A DNA stretch of 41,022 bases from DATJLY01 sp035518375 (GTDB lineage Bacteria; Pseudomonadota; Alphaproteobacteria; ATCC43930; CGMCC-115725), in contig DATIXQ010000028.1 in NCBI GenBank assembly GCA_035518375.1, positions 1 through 41,022 of the forward strand, in the 5' to 3' direction. The position numbers were made by a program, and so were the translations under genes. Shown piece after piece: positions 23,345 to 31,795 of the stretch (the first letter of the stretch is position 1; the number at the start of each line of letters is the position of its first letter). The notes beneath the pieces are model-generated. The model saw only the letters and a list, made by a program, of their open reading frames with translations. It did not search any database and had not been told where the DNA came from.

Positions 23345-23722
23345 ATGTTCTCACATGTCATGATTGGCGCGAACGACCTCACCGCGTCCAAGAAGTTTTA
23401 CGACGCGGTGCTGGGCGCGATCGGCCTGCCGGAAGGGAAAGCCGATCCCAAGGGCCGCATCTTTTATCGCAGCAAGACTGGCGTGTTCGGCATCACCAAG
23501 CCGATCGACGGCCAATCAGCGACGCACGCCAATGGCGGCACCATCGGCTTCGCCTGCGACAGCCCCGAGCAGGTCAAGGCTTTCCACGACGCGGGGGTCG
23601 CCAATGGGGGCAAAAGCATCGAGGAACCGCCAGGCTGGCGCGAAAACCCGACAGCCAAACTCTATCTTGCCTATTTGCGCGATCCATGCGGCAACAAGGT
23701 GTGCGCGCTGCATCGCGGCTGA
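23345..23722 (+). CDS. VOC family (glyoxalase/dioxygenase fold) protein
   Basis: A 125-residue single-chain vicinal-oxygen-chelate protein: MFSHVMIGANDLTASKKFYD at the start gives the first beta-alpha unit, and LAYLRDPCGNKVCALH closes the second (RDPxGN is the family's recurring tail motif). These small proteins are metal enzymes (glyoxalase-, isomerase- or lyase-like) or binding proteins; the specific reaction cannot be told. The sequence has more Asn and Lys than its neighbours. ATG 23345 follows GAGTAGGAGCAACG. Confidence 0.8.
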   Translation: MFSHVMIGANDLTASKKFYDAVLGAIGLPEGKADPKGRIFYRSKTGVFGITKPIDGQSATHANGGTIGFACDSPEQVKAFHDAGVANGGKSIEEPPGWRENPTAKLYLAYLRDPCGNKVCALHRG

Positions 23723-23743
23723 ACGGTCTTCGCGCGAAAGAAC

Positions 23744-23776
23744 CCGTGGATGGCCGGGACAAGCCCGGCCATGACG
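23744..23776. repeat. Repeat family B, single copy (reverse orientation)
   Basis: CGTGGATGGCCGG through CCGGCCATGACG, matching 13834-13867 and followed after 12 bases by a family A copy, the same B-then-A order seen at 13779-13957. Confidence 0.75.
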
Positions 23777-23788
23777 GCATAGTATTTA

Positions 23789-23865
23789 CTGTCATTGCGA
23801 GGAGCGGAAGCGACGAAGCAATCCCCGGCGGCGTGAGATTGCTTCGCTTACGCTCGCAATGACAG
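23789..23865. repeat. Repeat family A, copy 4
   Basis: CTGTCATTGCGAGGAGCGG through TACGCTCGCAATGACAG, lying between the VOC gene and the MFS carrier. It occupies the place where the carrier's promoter would be expected. Confidence 0.85.
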
Positions 23866-23906
23866 TTCCTATTTTCTCCTGACGCGCGCCGGCATATCTT
23901 GGTCCG

Positions 23907-25289
23907 ATGCAGGACAGCACATCGCGCGGCATCGCCTCCGCGCCCATGATCCTCGCGCGGCTCGAGCGCATCCCGCCATCGCGCTGGCACCTCAAGGTGC
24001 GCGCCATCCTCGGCATCGCGCTGCTTTTCGACGCGCTCGATCTTCTCGCCATCAGCTTCGCGCTGCCGGCCTTCGTCAACGCGTGGAAGCTGCCGCCGTC
24101 CGAGATCGGCTGGATCATCTCTGCGGCCTTCATCGGCCAGCTTCTGGGCGCGCTCGTCGCAGGGTGGCTTGCCGAGCGCGTGGGGCGCGTGCCGGTCATC
24201 GCCGGCGCGGTCGCGCTCTTCAGCATCATGAGCTTCTGCTGCGCCTTGAGCGGTAGCTTCGGGCCGCTCGTCGCCGCCCGCTTCCTCGAGGGCGTGGGGT
24301 TGGGCGCCGAGGTGCCGATCGCCAACACTTATATCAACGAGCTCGCGCGCGGCGCCGAACGCGGCCGCTTCTACGTGCTCTACCAGACGCTGTTCGCCTT
24401 CGGCCTGATCGGCGCGGGATTCCTGGGCTTCGTCATGGTGCCGCGCATCGGCTGGCAGTCGATGTTCTATGTCGGCACGCTGCCGATCGTGCTGGCGCTC
24501 GCGCTGCCGCGTCTCCTGCCGGAATCCCCGCGCTGGCTCGTCTCGCGCGGCCGGCTTGCCGAGGCCGACGCGGCCGTGAGCGCGATCGAGCGCTCGGTTG
24601 CGGCGCAGGGCAAGAGTCTCCCGCCGCCGGTGCTCGCGCCCGCGCGCGCAGCGCCGGCCGCGGCGCGCGAGGAAAGCCGCTGGCAGGAGATCTTCGAGGG
24701 CATCTACCGCCACCGCACCTTCTCGGTCTGGGCGATGTGGTTCTGCTGCTTCTCGACCACGTACGGGCTGCAGGCGTGGTTGCCGACGCTCTACCGCACG
24801 GCGTTCCACATGGGGGTATCGGACTCGAACCTCTATGGCCTCATCACGCAGTGCTGCGGCATCTTCGGCTCGTTCCTCTGCGCCTTCAGCGTCGACCGGA
24901 CCGGGCGGCGGCCGTGGTTCGTCTTCGCGCTCCTGGGCGGCGGCACGACGCTCCTCGCGCTCGCGGCCGTAGGACCGCAGACCGCCGAGCGGCTTTTGAT
25001 CTTTGTTTCGGTCGCGAGCTTCTTCATGTCGAGCGCGGCGATCGGCCTCAATCTCTATACCTCGGAGCTCTACCCGACCCGCATCCGCGCCTTCGGCGGC
25101 GCGGTCGGCGGCGCCTGGCAGCGCGTCGCCGCGGCGCTCGGACCGCTCGTCGTGGGCTATCTCGCGCCGCTCTACGGGCTCGGGACGGTGCTTCTCTATT
25201 TCGGCGGACTCGCGCTCATCGGCGCGCTCGTCACCTACATCTGGGCCGACGAAACGGGCGGCCGCCCGCTCGAAGAGGTGTCGCCTTAG
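23907..25289 (+). CDS. Major facilitator superfamily transporter
   Basis: A 460-residue membrane carrier with about 12 hydrophobic helices. The first helix pair has LLFDALDLLAISFALPAF, and the cytoplasmic motif A after helix 2 is GWLAERVGRVPV. After helix 6 stands LPESPRWLVSRGRLAEAD, the signature of the sugar-porter and aromatic-acid/metabolite-H+ symport groups, and after helix 10 LYTSELYPTRIRAFG. The substrate cannot be settled, but the motif LPESPRWL and the first-helix Asp-Ala-Leu-Asp pattern fit organic or aromatic acid uptake. It converges with the FAH hydrolase, which could handle the imported compound. A family A repeat follows its stop. Confidence 0.87.
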   Translation: MQDSTSRGIASAPMILARLERIPPSRWHLKVRAILGIALLFDALDLLAISFALPAFVNAWKLPPSEIGWIISAAFIGQLLGALVAGWLAERVGRVPVIAGAVALFSIMSFCCALSGSFGPLVAARFLEGVGLGAEVPIANTYINELARGAERGRFYVLYQTLFAFGLIGAGFLGFVMVPRIGWQSMFYVGTLPIVLALALPRLLPESPRWLVSRGRLAEADAAVSAIERSVAAQGKSLPPPVLAPARAAPAAAREESRWQEIFEGIYRHRTFSVWAMWFCCFSTTYGLQAWLPTLYRTAFHMGVSDSNLYGLITQCCGIFGSFLCAFSVDRTGRRPWFVFALLGGGTTLLALAAVGPQTAERLLIFVSVASFFMSSAAIGLNLYTSELYPTRIRAFGGAVGGAWQRVAAALGPLVVGYLAPLYGLGTVLLYFGGLALIGALVTYIWADETGGRPLEEVSP

Positions 25290-25294
25290 GTTTC

Positions 25295-25365
25295 TGTCAT
25301 TGCAAGCGCGAGCCGAAGCAATCTCCCGGGGATTGCTTCGTCGCCTTCGGCTCCTCGCAATGACA
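25295..25365. repeat. Repeat family A, copy 5
   Basis: TGTCATTGCAAGCGCGAGCC through CTCCTCGCAATGACA; the left arm carries one change (GCAAGC for GCGAGC). It lies between the stop codons of the convergent MFS and FAH genes, where a bidirectional terminator would be placed. Confidence 0.8.
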
Positions 25366-25373
25366 AGCCCACC

Positions 25374-26312
25374 TCAGCTCTTCGGCCGGTTGCGCTTCAC
25401 CGCCTCGGGGTTGGTGCTGTCGACGCCCATATAGACGCCGCGCTCCCACTTGCGCTTCAAGGGATCGCGCACCTTCACCATCATGCGGCCGATCTGCTGG
25501 ACCTCGATCTCGCAGGTCTCGCCGTCCTGCATGAAGCCCAGGCCTTCGTGATTCGTGCCGCACGAGATGACGTCGCCGGAATTGAGCGTCATCACCGTCG
25601 TCGCCCACTCGATCAGCTCGGGCACGCGGTGCTCCATGTCGTCGGTGTTGTAGTTGTGACGGAGCTGTCCGTCGTTCCAGAAGCGCACGATGACGTCGTT
25701 GGGCTCGGGGATCTCGTCGGCCGTGGTGATGCACGGACCCAAGGGGCAGAACGTGTCGAACGATTTCCCCGTCCACGCCGCGGGCGGGCCCGAGGGCCAG
25801 GTCGAGCGCCCGTTGCCGCGCGCCGACACGTCGATGAGGCAGGTATAGCCGAAGACGGCTTTGCGCCAATCGGCGGCCTTCACCATCTTGGCCGGGCCTT
25901 TGATCACGATCGCAAGCTCGGCCTCGTGCATGAAGGCCCAGGGCTCGGTGAATTCCGGCAGCACCACCGTGTCGCCGGGGCCGATGACGGCGTCGGGGTT
26001 CTTCAGAAACATCGAAAGCTTGCGCGGCTCGCGCTGCGCATGCTCCCAGTAGTTGGCGATGCAGGCGAGCACCTTGCCCGGCCGCGGCAGCGGCGCCTTG
26101 AGCTTCACCTTGTCGAGCGGCGTCGCCGGCCCTTCCTTCTCGAGCTTCTCGAGCGCCGGGCGGAGCTTGTCGAAATCGTCGATGATCCCGTTCATCGTGA
26201 GCTGCGGCGTATAGCTCTTGCGCACCGCGCTCGCGATCGAGACGACGCCGCGCGGCGTGATGAGACCGGGCTCGATCTGGCCGGGCGAAGTTTCGAAGAG
26301 ACACAGCCGCAC
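25374..26312 (-). CDS. Fumarylacetoacetate hydrolase family protein
   Basis: A 312-residue FAH-fold metal enzyme. The family elements are the N-terminal domain (residues 1-85), then PLPRPGKVLACIANYWEHA, PWAFMHEAELAIVIKGPAK with the metal-binding Glu pair (around residues 129-140), GYTCLIDVSARG, the FDTFCPLGPCI region and LNSGDVISCGTNHEGLGF near the end. FAH-family enzymes cleave C-C bonds in 1,3-diketones (fumarylpyruvate, acylpyruvates, oxaloacetate) or hydrate dienols at the end of aromatic meta or gentisate pathways. It starts with GTG 26312 behind a strong GGGAGGTGA site and is divergent from the molybdenum hydroxylase operon 73 bases away. Confidence 0.88.
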   Translation of the reverse strand: MRLCLFETSPGQIEPGLITPRGVVSIASAVRKSYTPQLTMNGIIDDFDKLRPALEKLEKEGPATPLDKVKLKAPLPRPGKVLACIANYWEHAQREPRKLSMFLKNPDAVIGPGDTVVLPEFTEPWAFMHEAELAIVIKGPAKMVKAADWRKAVFGYTCLIDVSARGNGRSTWPSGPPAAWTGKSFDTFCPLGPCITTADEIPEPNDVIVRFWNDGQLRHNYNTDDMEHRVPELIEWATTVMTLNSGDVISCGTNHEGLGFMQDGETCEIEVQQIGRMMVKVRDPLKRKWERGVYMGVDSTNPEAVKRNRPKS

Positions 26313-26385
26313 GGGTCACCTCCCACTGATTCGGGCGCCAAGGTGCGGCCTTGGCGGCGGCGGGTCAACCCCTCATAGTGCCCGC

Positions 26386-27258
26386 ATGAAGGCGGCGGAG
26401 TTCGATTACGAGCGTCCGGCCTCGCTTGCGGATGCGGTGGCGATCCTCGCGGCGAAGGGAGCAGACGCGAAGATCATCGCCGGCGGGCAGACGCTCGTGC
26501 CGCTCATGGCGATGCGGCTCGCGCGGCCCGCGCTCCTCGTCGACATCAACCGCATCGCCGAGCTTCAAGGCATTTCGCGCGAGGGCGCGTTCGTCGCGAT
26601 CCGCGCATGCACGCGCCAGGCCGATGCGTTGGCGCATGCGAGCGTGCGGGCCGACGCGCCGCTCTTGGCAAAGGCGCTCGCCTTCGTCGGCCACGGCCAG
26701 ACGCGCAACCGCGGCACGGTTGGCGGCAGCCTCGCCAATGCCGATCCCGCCGCCGAGATCGGGCTTGCCGCGCTTGCGCTCGACGCCGAGGTGGAGGCGC
26801 GCTCGGCCAAGGGCACGCGCACAATCGCGCTCCGCGAGTTCTTCAAGGGCGCGATGGAGACCGCGATTCATCCCGAGGAATGTCTCGTCGCCGTGCGCTT
26901 TCCCGTATGGCCCGGCCGCGTCGGCGCGGGGTTCCACGAGGTGAGCGTGCGCGCGAGCGACTTCGCCTTTTTGGCCGTCGCGGCGCAGGTCGAGCTCGAC
27001 GCGGGCGGCCAATGCCGGCGCGCGGCGCTCAGCATCGGTGGCGCCGCGATGATGCCGCGGCGCATCGGCGCGGCCGAGGCGCGCCTCGCCGGCACGCGGC
27101 TCGAAGCGTCCGATATCGCCCAGGCTGCGGGCCTCGCGGCGGCGGCGCTGGATGGGGCGGACGATGCGCATGGCTCCGCGCGTTATCGCCGGCGCGTCGC
27201 GATGGTTTTGGCGGAACGCGCGCTCGCCGAAGCGCGCGATGAGGCGCTGTCGCGCTGA
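26386..27258 (+). CDS. Molybdenum hydroxylase FAD-binding subunit (CoxM/XdhB-like)
   Basis: A 290-residue medium subunit. The FAD-binding loops are AKIIAGGQTLVPLMAMRLA (residues 28-46) and QTRNRGTVGGSLANADPAAE (around 105-124), followed by the CODH FAD C-terminal region. It passes electrons from the 2Fe-2S subunit to an acceptor. The start ATG 26386 is the first good codon after the divergent FAH gene. The stop overlaps the ATG of the iron-sulfur subunit (TGATG), giving the common M-S-L gene order. Confidence 0.92.
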   Translation: MKAAEFDYERPASLADAVAILAAKGADAKIIAGGQTLVPLMAMRLARPALLVDINRIAELQGISREGAFVAIRACTRQADALAHASVRADAPLLAKALAFVGHGQTRNRGTVGGSLANADPAAEIGLAALALDAEVEARSAKGTRTIALREFFKGAMETAIHPEECLVAVRFPVWPGRVGAGFHEVSVRASDFAFLAVAAQVELDAGGQCRRAALSIGGAAMMPRRIGAAEARLAGTRLEASDIAQAAGLAAAALDGADDAHGSARYRRRVAMVLAERALAEARDEALSR

Positions 27259-27758
27259 TGTCGCAGCACGAGATCGCGCTTACCGTCAATGGCCGCGCCC
27301 GCCGCGCGCGCGTGCCGGCACGCATGAGCCTCGTCGATTTCCTGCGCGACGAATTGCGCCTCACCGGTACGCATGTCGGCTGCGAGCATGGCGTGTGCGG
27401 CGCCTGCTCGGTCCTGATGGAAGGCCGGCCGGTGCGCTCGTGTCTCGTCTTCGCGGTGCAGGCCGAGGGCACGGAGATCATCACCGTCGAGGGCTTGGCG
27501 CCTGACGCCGAGGGATTGAGCATCCTTCAGGATTCGTTCTGGGAGCTGCACGCGCTTCAGTGCGGCTATTGCACGCCCGGCATGCTGATCGCGGCGCACG
27601 CGCTCCTGGCGCGCAACTCCGCGCCAAGCGAAGACGAAATCCGCGAGGCGATCGGCGGCAATCTCTGCCGCTGCACCGGCTACAAGCAGATCGTCGACGC
27701 GGTTTCGCTCGCGGCCCGTCGCATGCGCGGCGCGAACCGGCCCGAGGACGCGCGATGA
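27258..27758 (+). CDS. Molybdenum hydroxylase 2Fe-2S subunit (CoxS/XdhC-type small subunit)
   Basis: A 166-residue small subunit with two [2Fe-2S] clusters. The plant-ferredoxin-type motif CEHGVCGACSVLMEGRPVRS followed by C, and the second cluster motif QCGYCTPGMLIAAHALL then GGNLCRCTGYKQIVDAV, are both complete with all eight cysteines. It carries electrons between the molybdenum and FAD subunits. ATG 27258 overlaps the FAD-subunit stop, and its end overlaps the large-subunit ATG by 4 bases (ATGA). Confidence 0.95.
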   Translation: MSQHEIALTVNGRARRARVPARMSLVDFLRDELRLTGTHVGCEHGVCGACSVLMEGRPVRSCLVFAVQAEGTEIITVEGLAPDAEGLSILQDSFWELHALQCGYCTPGMLIAAHALLARNSAPSEDEIREAIGGNLCRCTGYKQIVDAVSLAARRMRGANRPEDAR

Positions 27759-30157
27759 ACGACGCGCCCGCATCCTTCCGCTATGTCGGCAAGGCGCGGC
27801 GTGCGCGCGAGCACCGCCGCTTCATCGCCGGATCGGGCCGCTATGTCGCCGACGTCGAGCTGCCGGGCATGCTGCATGTGGCGCTTGCGGCGAGCCCGCA
27901 TGCCTCGGCGCGCATCGGCGCGATCGGCCGCGACGCGGCGCTGGCACTTCCCGGCGTGCGCGCGGTCGTGACCGGCGCGGAGATCGCCGCCGCGACCGAG
28001 CCGATGATGAGCGGTCTCGATTTGCCCAAGGTCTTGCGCTGGCCGCTTGCGGTGGGCGAGGCGCGCTATGCCGGCGAGTGGGTGGCGGCGGTCGTGGCGG
28101 AGACGCGACCCCTCGCCGAGGACGCGGCCGAGCTTCTCGACATTTCTTACGACGCGCTGCCGGCCGTGGTCGATCCCGAGGCGGCGCTGCGGCCCGAGGC
28201 GCCGGCGGTCCATCCGGCGCACGGCTCGAACCTGCTCTATCGCCGCAAATTCACGTGGGGGCCGGTCGCGGAGATTTTCGCCGCCGCGACGCACCGCATC
28301 CAATACCGCGCACGCTGGCACAGGAGCGCCACCGTGCCGATCGAGACGTTCGGCGTCGTCGCGCGCTGGGATGCTTCCGCGCGGCTTGTCGAGATCTGGG
28401 CCTCGGTGCAGATGCCGAAATATTCGGATCAGATCGCCCGCGCGCTCAAGCTTCCGGGCAATGCGGTCAAGGTCCATTACGACATCGACGTGGGCGGCAG
28501 CTATGGCGGCAAGCGCGGGCTGAAGCATGCGGTGCTGGCGGCATATCTCGCGCGGCGCCTCGGCGCGCCCGTGCGCTTGATCGAGGACCGGCTCGAGAAT
28601 CTCCGCGGCGGCGACGCGCATGGGCCCGACCGCATCTTCGACGTCGAGATGGCGTTCGATGATGACGGCACCGTGCGCGCGATGAAGATGCGGGCGCTCG
28701 ACGATGTCGGCGCCTATGCCGGCCGCGCGCCGTTTCAGCTGGGCAAGCCCGTCGGTGCCATCGTCGGCCCCTATCGCATCGCCGCCGTCGAGTACGAGCC
28801 GATCTCGGTCACGACCAACAAGACGCCCGAGGAAGCGGTACGCGGCTTCGGCCAGGCGCCCACCAATTTCGCGATCGAGACCGGGATCGACCTCGTCGCG
28901 CGCCGTCTGGGCCTCGACCGCATCGAGCTGCGCCGGCGCAACATGATCCGGCGCGACGAATTCCCCTACACGATCCCGAGCGGCAGCACCTACGACAGCG
29001 GCGACTACGACGCGGTGCTGCAAAAGGCGCTCGCGGCGGCGGATTATCCGGCGCTCGTCGCGCGGCGCGACGCGGCCCGCGCCCAGGGCAAGCTCGCCGG
29101 GATCGGCATCTCCTGCTGCCTCGAGCCCTCGGGCGGCAATTCCTCGTTCGAGCCATTGCTCAATCCCAAGAACGAGACCACGACGTGGATGGAGGGCTGC
29201 CTCGTCCGCATCGACGCCGTGGGCGCGATCGTCGCGGCGATGGGCACGACGAGCGCGGGGCAGGGGCACGAGACGCTGCTCTCGACCGTGGTGGGCGAAG
29301 TGCTGGAGCGCGATCCCGAGAGCGTGCGCGCGGTACGCGCGGATTCGCTCTGGGCGCTGCCGAGCAACAGCCCGGTCGGCAGCCGCATGGCGATCATGCT
29401 CGGCGCCGCGGCCGCCAATGCCGCGCGCAAGGTGAAGGATCAGCTTCTGGCGATCGCCGCGCACCGGCTCGGCGCCGGCGCGGCGGAATTGAGCTATCGC
29501 GGCGGCGACGTGCTCCTCGCGTCCGATCCCGCGCGGCGCATCACATGGGATGCGCTTGTCGACATCGCGCATCGGAAATTCCATCTCCTGCCGCCGGGGA
29601 TGGAGCCGGGCTTGCAGGCGCTCGCGGTCGCGGAGGTGCCGACCGGCGGCAGCCTGCCGGGACCCGACGGGCGCGTTCAGATGTATCCGTGCTACGCCTT
29701 CGAGGCGCATGTCGTCTATGCCGAGGTCGATCCCGTCACCGGCCAGACGCGGCTCGGCAAATATGTGTGCGGGCACGATTGCGGCGTGATGATCAATCCC
29801 GACATCGTGTATGGCATGACCTATGGTGGGATCGCGCACGGCATCGGTGCGGCACTTTATGAGCGCTTCGCTTATGACGCCGAGGGACAGCTCGTCTCCG
29901 GCTCGTTCATGGATTATCTGCTGCCGTCGGCGCACGAGGTGCCGGACATCGCCATCGTCGATCACTGCACGCCGTCGCCGCACACGGTCTTCGGCCAGAA
30001 AGGTTCGGGCGAGGCGGGCTATCTCGGCGCGCCGGCGGCGGTCGCAAGCGCCGTGAACGACGCGCTCTCGCCTATGGGGCTCCATGTCGCGGAACTGCCG
30101 ATGACGCCGGCCGCGCTGGGCGAGCTGTTGGCCGCGCGCGACGAGGAGGGGAAATGA
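27755..30157 (+). CDS. Molybdenum hydroxylase molybdopterin-binding large subunit (CoxL-like)
   Basis: An 800-residue molybdopterin cytosine dinucleotide-type subunit. Landmarks: YVGKARRAREHRRFIAGSGR at the N-terminus, DIDVGGSYGGKRGLKHAVL (family GG-x-F/Y-GG-K), and the catalytic glutamate in FGQKGSGEAGYLGAPAAVA near residue 755. The active-site loop reads EAVRGFGQAPTNF, whereas form I CO dehydrogenases have AYxCSFR and typical form II proteins have AYRGAGR. The sequence therefore excludes CO dehydrogenase and suggests hydroxylation of an aromatic or N-heterocyclic compound. The closest pattern I know is the RGFG type of hydroxybenzoyl-CoA and related hydroxylases. No maturation gene is adjacent. 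Confidence 0.9.
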   Translation: MNDAPASFRYVGKARRAREHRRFIAGSGRYVADVELPGMLHVALAASPHASARIGAIGRDAALALPGVRAVVTGAEIAAATEPMMSGLDLPKVLRWPLAVGEARYAGEWVAAVVAETRPLAEDAAELLDISYDALPAVVDPEAALRPEAPAVHPAHGSNLLYRRKFTWGPVAEIFAAATHRIQYRARWHRSATVPIETFGVVARWDASARLVEIWASVQMPKYSDQIARALKLPGNAVKVHYDIDVGGSYGGKRGLKHAVLAAYLARRLGAPVRLIEDRLENLRGGDAHGPDRIFDVEMAFDDDGTVRAMKMRALDDVGAYAGRAPFQLGKPVGAIVGPYRIAAVEYEPISVTTNKTPEEAVRGFGQAPTNFAIETGIDLVARRLGLDRIELRRRNMIRRDEFPYTIPSGSTYDSGDYDAVLQKALAAADYPALVARRDAARAQGKLAGIGISCCLEPSGGNSSFEPLLNPKNETTTWMEGCLVRIDAVGAIVAAMGTTSAGQGHETLLSTVVGEVLERDPESVRAVRADSLWALPSNSPVGSRMAIMLGAAAANAARKVKDQLLAIAAHRLGAGAAELSYRGGDVLLASDPARRITWDALVDIAHRKFHLLPPGMEPGLQALAVAEVPTGGSLPGPDGRVQMYPCYAFEAHVVYAEVDPVTGQTRLGKYVCGHDCGVMINPDIVYGMTYGGIAHGIGAALYERFAYDAEGQLVSGSFMDYLLPSAHEVPDIAIVDHCTPSPHTVFGQKGSGEAGYLGAPAAVASAVNDALSPMGLHVAELPMTPAALGELLAARDEEGK

Positions 30158-30185
30158 TTTAGGAAGTCGAGGCGGGACCAAAACT

Positions 30186-30296
30186 GCGTCCTTCGACTAC
30201 GCGCTGCGCGCTCCGCTCAGGATGAGGTGCTTTTGTGAAGCTCAAAGAAACTTCCTCATCCTGAGCGTAGGCCCGAAGGGCCGAAGTCGAAGGACC
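30186..30296. repeat. Repeat family C, copy 2
   Basis: Inverted repeat with GCGTCCTTCGACTACGC, GCTCAGGATGAGG in the left arm and CCTCATCCTGAGCG, GAAGTCGAAGGAC in the right arm, as in 18788-18911. It lies between the convergent large-subunit and YciI-like genes. Confidence 0.85.
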
Positions 30297-30301
30297 CGAG
30301 C

Positions 30302-30616
30302 CTAATTCCCTTCCGCCGTCTTGGGCGCGGCGGCGGGATTCCACTGGCCGCGGCGCATGCGCGTGATCTTCACGCTCGCGAAGAGCCCGGCCTTGCGGAA
30401 GGGTTCCTCGCGCGAGAATTCCTCGGCCGCCGCGCGGGTCGGCACGTTGAGGATGAGGCACGAGCCGAGGCGCTTGCCGCCGTCGTCGGCGACGAGCGCG
30501 CCGCCCAGGACGAGGATGTCCTTGTGGCGTTCGAGATAAGCGAAGTGCCGTTCGCGCTCCGCCTCGCGGATCGGCCCCCCGTCTTCGCGGTCTTCCTGGT
30601 AGATGATGTAGAGCAT
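30302..30616 (-). CDS. YciI-like (dimeric alpha/beta-barrel) protein
   Basis: A 104-residue protein of the YCII/ferredoxin-like fold. It starts MLYIIYQEDREDGG and contains RERHFAYLERHKDILVLGGA, the His/Asp pair typical of the family, then LILNVPTRAAAEEFSREEPF and a closing KITRMRRGQW strand. The real activity of most YciI proteins is unknown; relatives can be small hydrolases or dehydrochlorinases. It sits between two repeats (family C downstream, family A upstream) and is divergent from the ornithine cyclodeaminase-like gene. Confidence 0.82.
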   Translation of the reverse strand: MLYIIYQEDREDGGPIREAERERHFAYLERHKDILVLGGALVADDGGKRLGSCLILNVPTRAAAEEFSREEPFRKAGLFASVKITRMRRGQWNPAAAPKTAEGN

Positions 30617-30655
30617 CGGCGAAGACTATAGTCATCGTCGTTCGTGTGCCACAGG

Positions 30656-30722
30656 CTGTCATTGCGAGGAACGCGGTGACGAAGCAATCTCCCGGGGATT
30701 GTTTCGCTCCGCTCGCAATGAC
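30656..30722. repeat. Repeat family A, copy 6
   Basis: CTGTCATTGCGAGGAACGCG through CGCTCGCAATGAC, between the divergent YciI-like and cyclodeaminase genes, ending only 16 bases before the start ATG of the latter; promoter elements would have to overlap it or lie further upstream. Confidence 0.85.
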
Positions 30723-30738
30723 CAAGAGGGAGGTGACG

Positions 30739-31728
30739 ATGGCCGCTGCGCCGCTCTGGATCACCGAGGCCGATGTCGTCGCGCTCATGCCGCTTGCCGA
30801 GGCGGTGGGCGCGCTCGAGCGCGTGCTGCGGCTCGAAGCCGGGGGCCAGGCCGCGAACATGCCGAAGGCGCACCTCATGGTCGGCGCCAACGACGCGCTT
30901 CACGCGATCGGCGGCGCGGTCGCCGGCGCCGGACTCTGCGGTACCAAGACCTGGGTCAATGTCAAAGGCCTGTCGCAGACGGTGCTGGTGCTGTTCTCGC
31001 TCGAGGACGGGCGGCTCCGCGCGGTGATCGAGGCGACGGCCCTGGGCCAGACGCGCACGGCGGCGATGACCGGGCTCGGCACCAAGCTTCTGGCGCCCGC
31101 CGAGGCCGACGAGGTTGCGGTGATCGGCTCGGGCAAGCAGGCGCTGCCGCAGGCGGCGGCGGTGGCGGCGGTGCGGAAGCTCCGCCGCGTGCGCGTCTAT
31201 TCGCGGCGGCCCGAGGCGCGCGAGGCCTTTGCGGCTTCGGTGCGCAAGGAGCTCGGGCTTGAGTGCGTCGCGAGCCCATCGCTCGAGGCGGCGGTCAAGG
31301 ACGCGCCGATCGTCACCCTCATCACCAACGCGACCGAGCCTTTCTTCACGGCGGCAATGGCCGCGCGCGGCAGCCACATCAACGCCATGGGCGCGATCGT
31401 GCCGGCGCGGGCCGAGTTCACGCAGGATTTATTTCCGCGCTGCGGCGTCATCGCCGTCGACAGCCTTGCCGGGGTGCGCGAGCTGTCGTCCGAGTTCCGC
31501 CAGCGGTTTGGCAGCGACGAAGCGGCCTGGCGCGCCGTGATGCCGGTCTCGGCGCTGGTGGCGCAGGGCGCGGGCCGCCCAAGGGATTGTGACTTAACGC
31601 TCTTCAAGGCAATGGGAATGGGGTTGTCGGATCTGGCGCTTGGCGTCGAGGTGCTGGCCCGGGCGGAGCGGCGGGGCGGGGCCCACCCGCTCCCCGAGCG
31701 CGTCCGCGTGCCGCCCCGGCTCGTCTGA
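30739..31728 (+). CDS. Ornithine cyclodeaminase/mu-crystallin family protein
   Basis: A 329-residue NAD(P)-dependent enzyme of the OCD/ketimine reductase/alanine dehydrogenase family. Segments: ITEADVVALMPLAEAVGALE, MPKAHLMVGANDALHAIGG, CGTKTWVNVKG (substrate-binding lysine region), the Rossmann loop EVAVIGSGKQALPQA (around residue 131), TLITNATEPFF, and SHINAMGAIVPARAE with the family's acidic residue region altered. True ornithine cyclodeaminase makes proline from ornithine; many relatives reduce cyclic imines or dehydrogenate amino acids. The arginine/ornithine genes are 12 kb away, so a link is only possible. ATG 30739 follows GAGGGAGGTGACG. Confidence 0.85.
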   Translation: MAAAPLWITEADVVALMPLAEAVGALERVLRLEAGGQAANMPKAHLMVGANDALHAIGGAVAGAGLCGTKTWVNVKGLSQTVLVLFSLEDGRLRAVIEATALGQTRTAAMTGLGTKLLAPAEADEVAVIGSGKQALPQAAAVAAVRKLRRVRVYSRRPEAREAFAASVRKELGLECVASPSLEAAVKDAPIVTLITNATEPFFTAAMAARGSHINAMGAIVPARAEFTQDLFPRCGVIAVDSLAGVRELSSEFRQRFGSDEAAWRAVMPVSALVAQGAGRPRDCDLTLFKAMGMGLSDLALGVEVLARAERRGGAHPLPERVRVPPRLV

Positions 31729-31795
31729 AATGCAAAACCGCCATTGACAGGTAGCGCGCGCTAAAGGAACGTGCCGGGGCAGGAAGGAGCCCCCC

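Noticed and set aside
27755..30157. Carbon monoxide dehydrogenase
   Set aside because: The active-site loop lacks AYxCSFR, so only the broader hydroxylase family is supported.
30646..30738. Upstream in-frame start for the ornithine cyclodeaminase-like gene
   Set aside because: It lies in a repeat copy; the ATG at 30739 has a strong ribosome site and matches the family's N-terminus.
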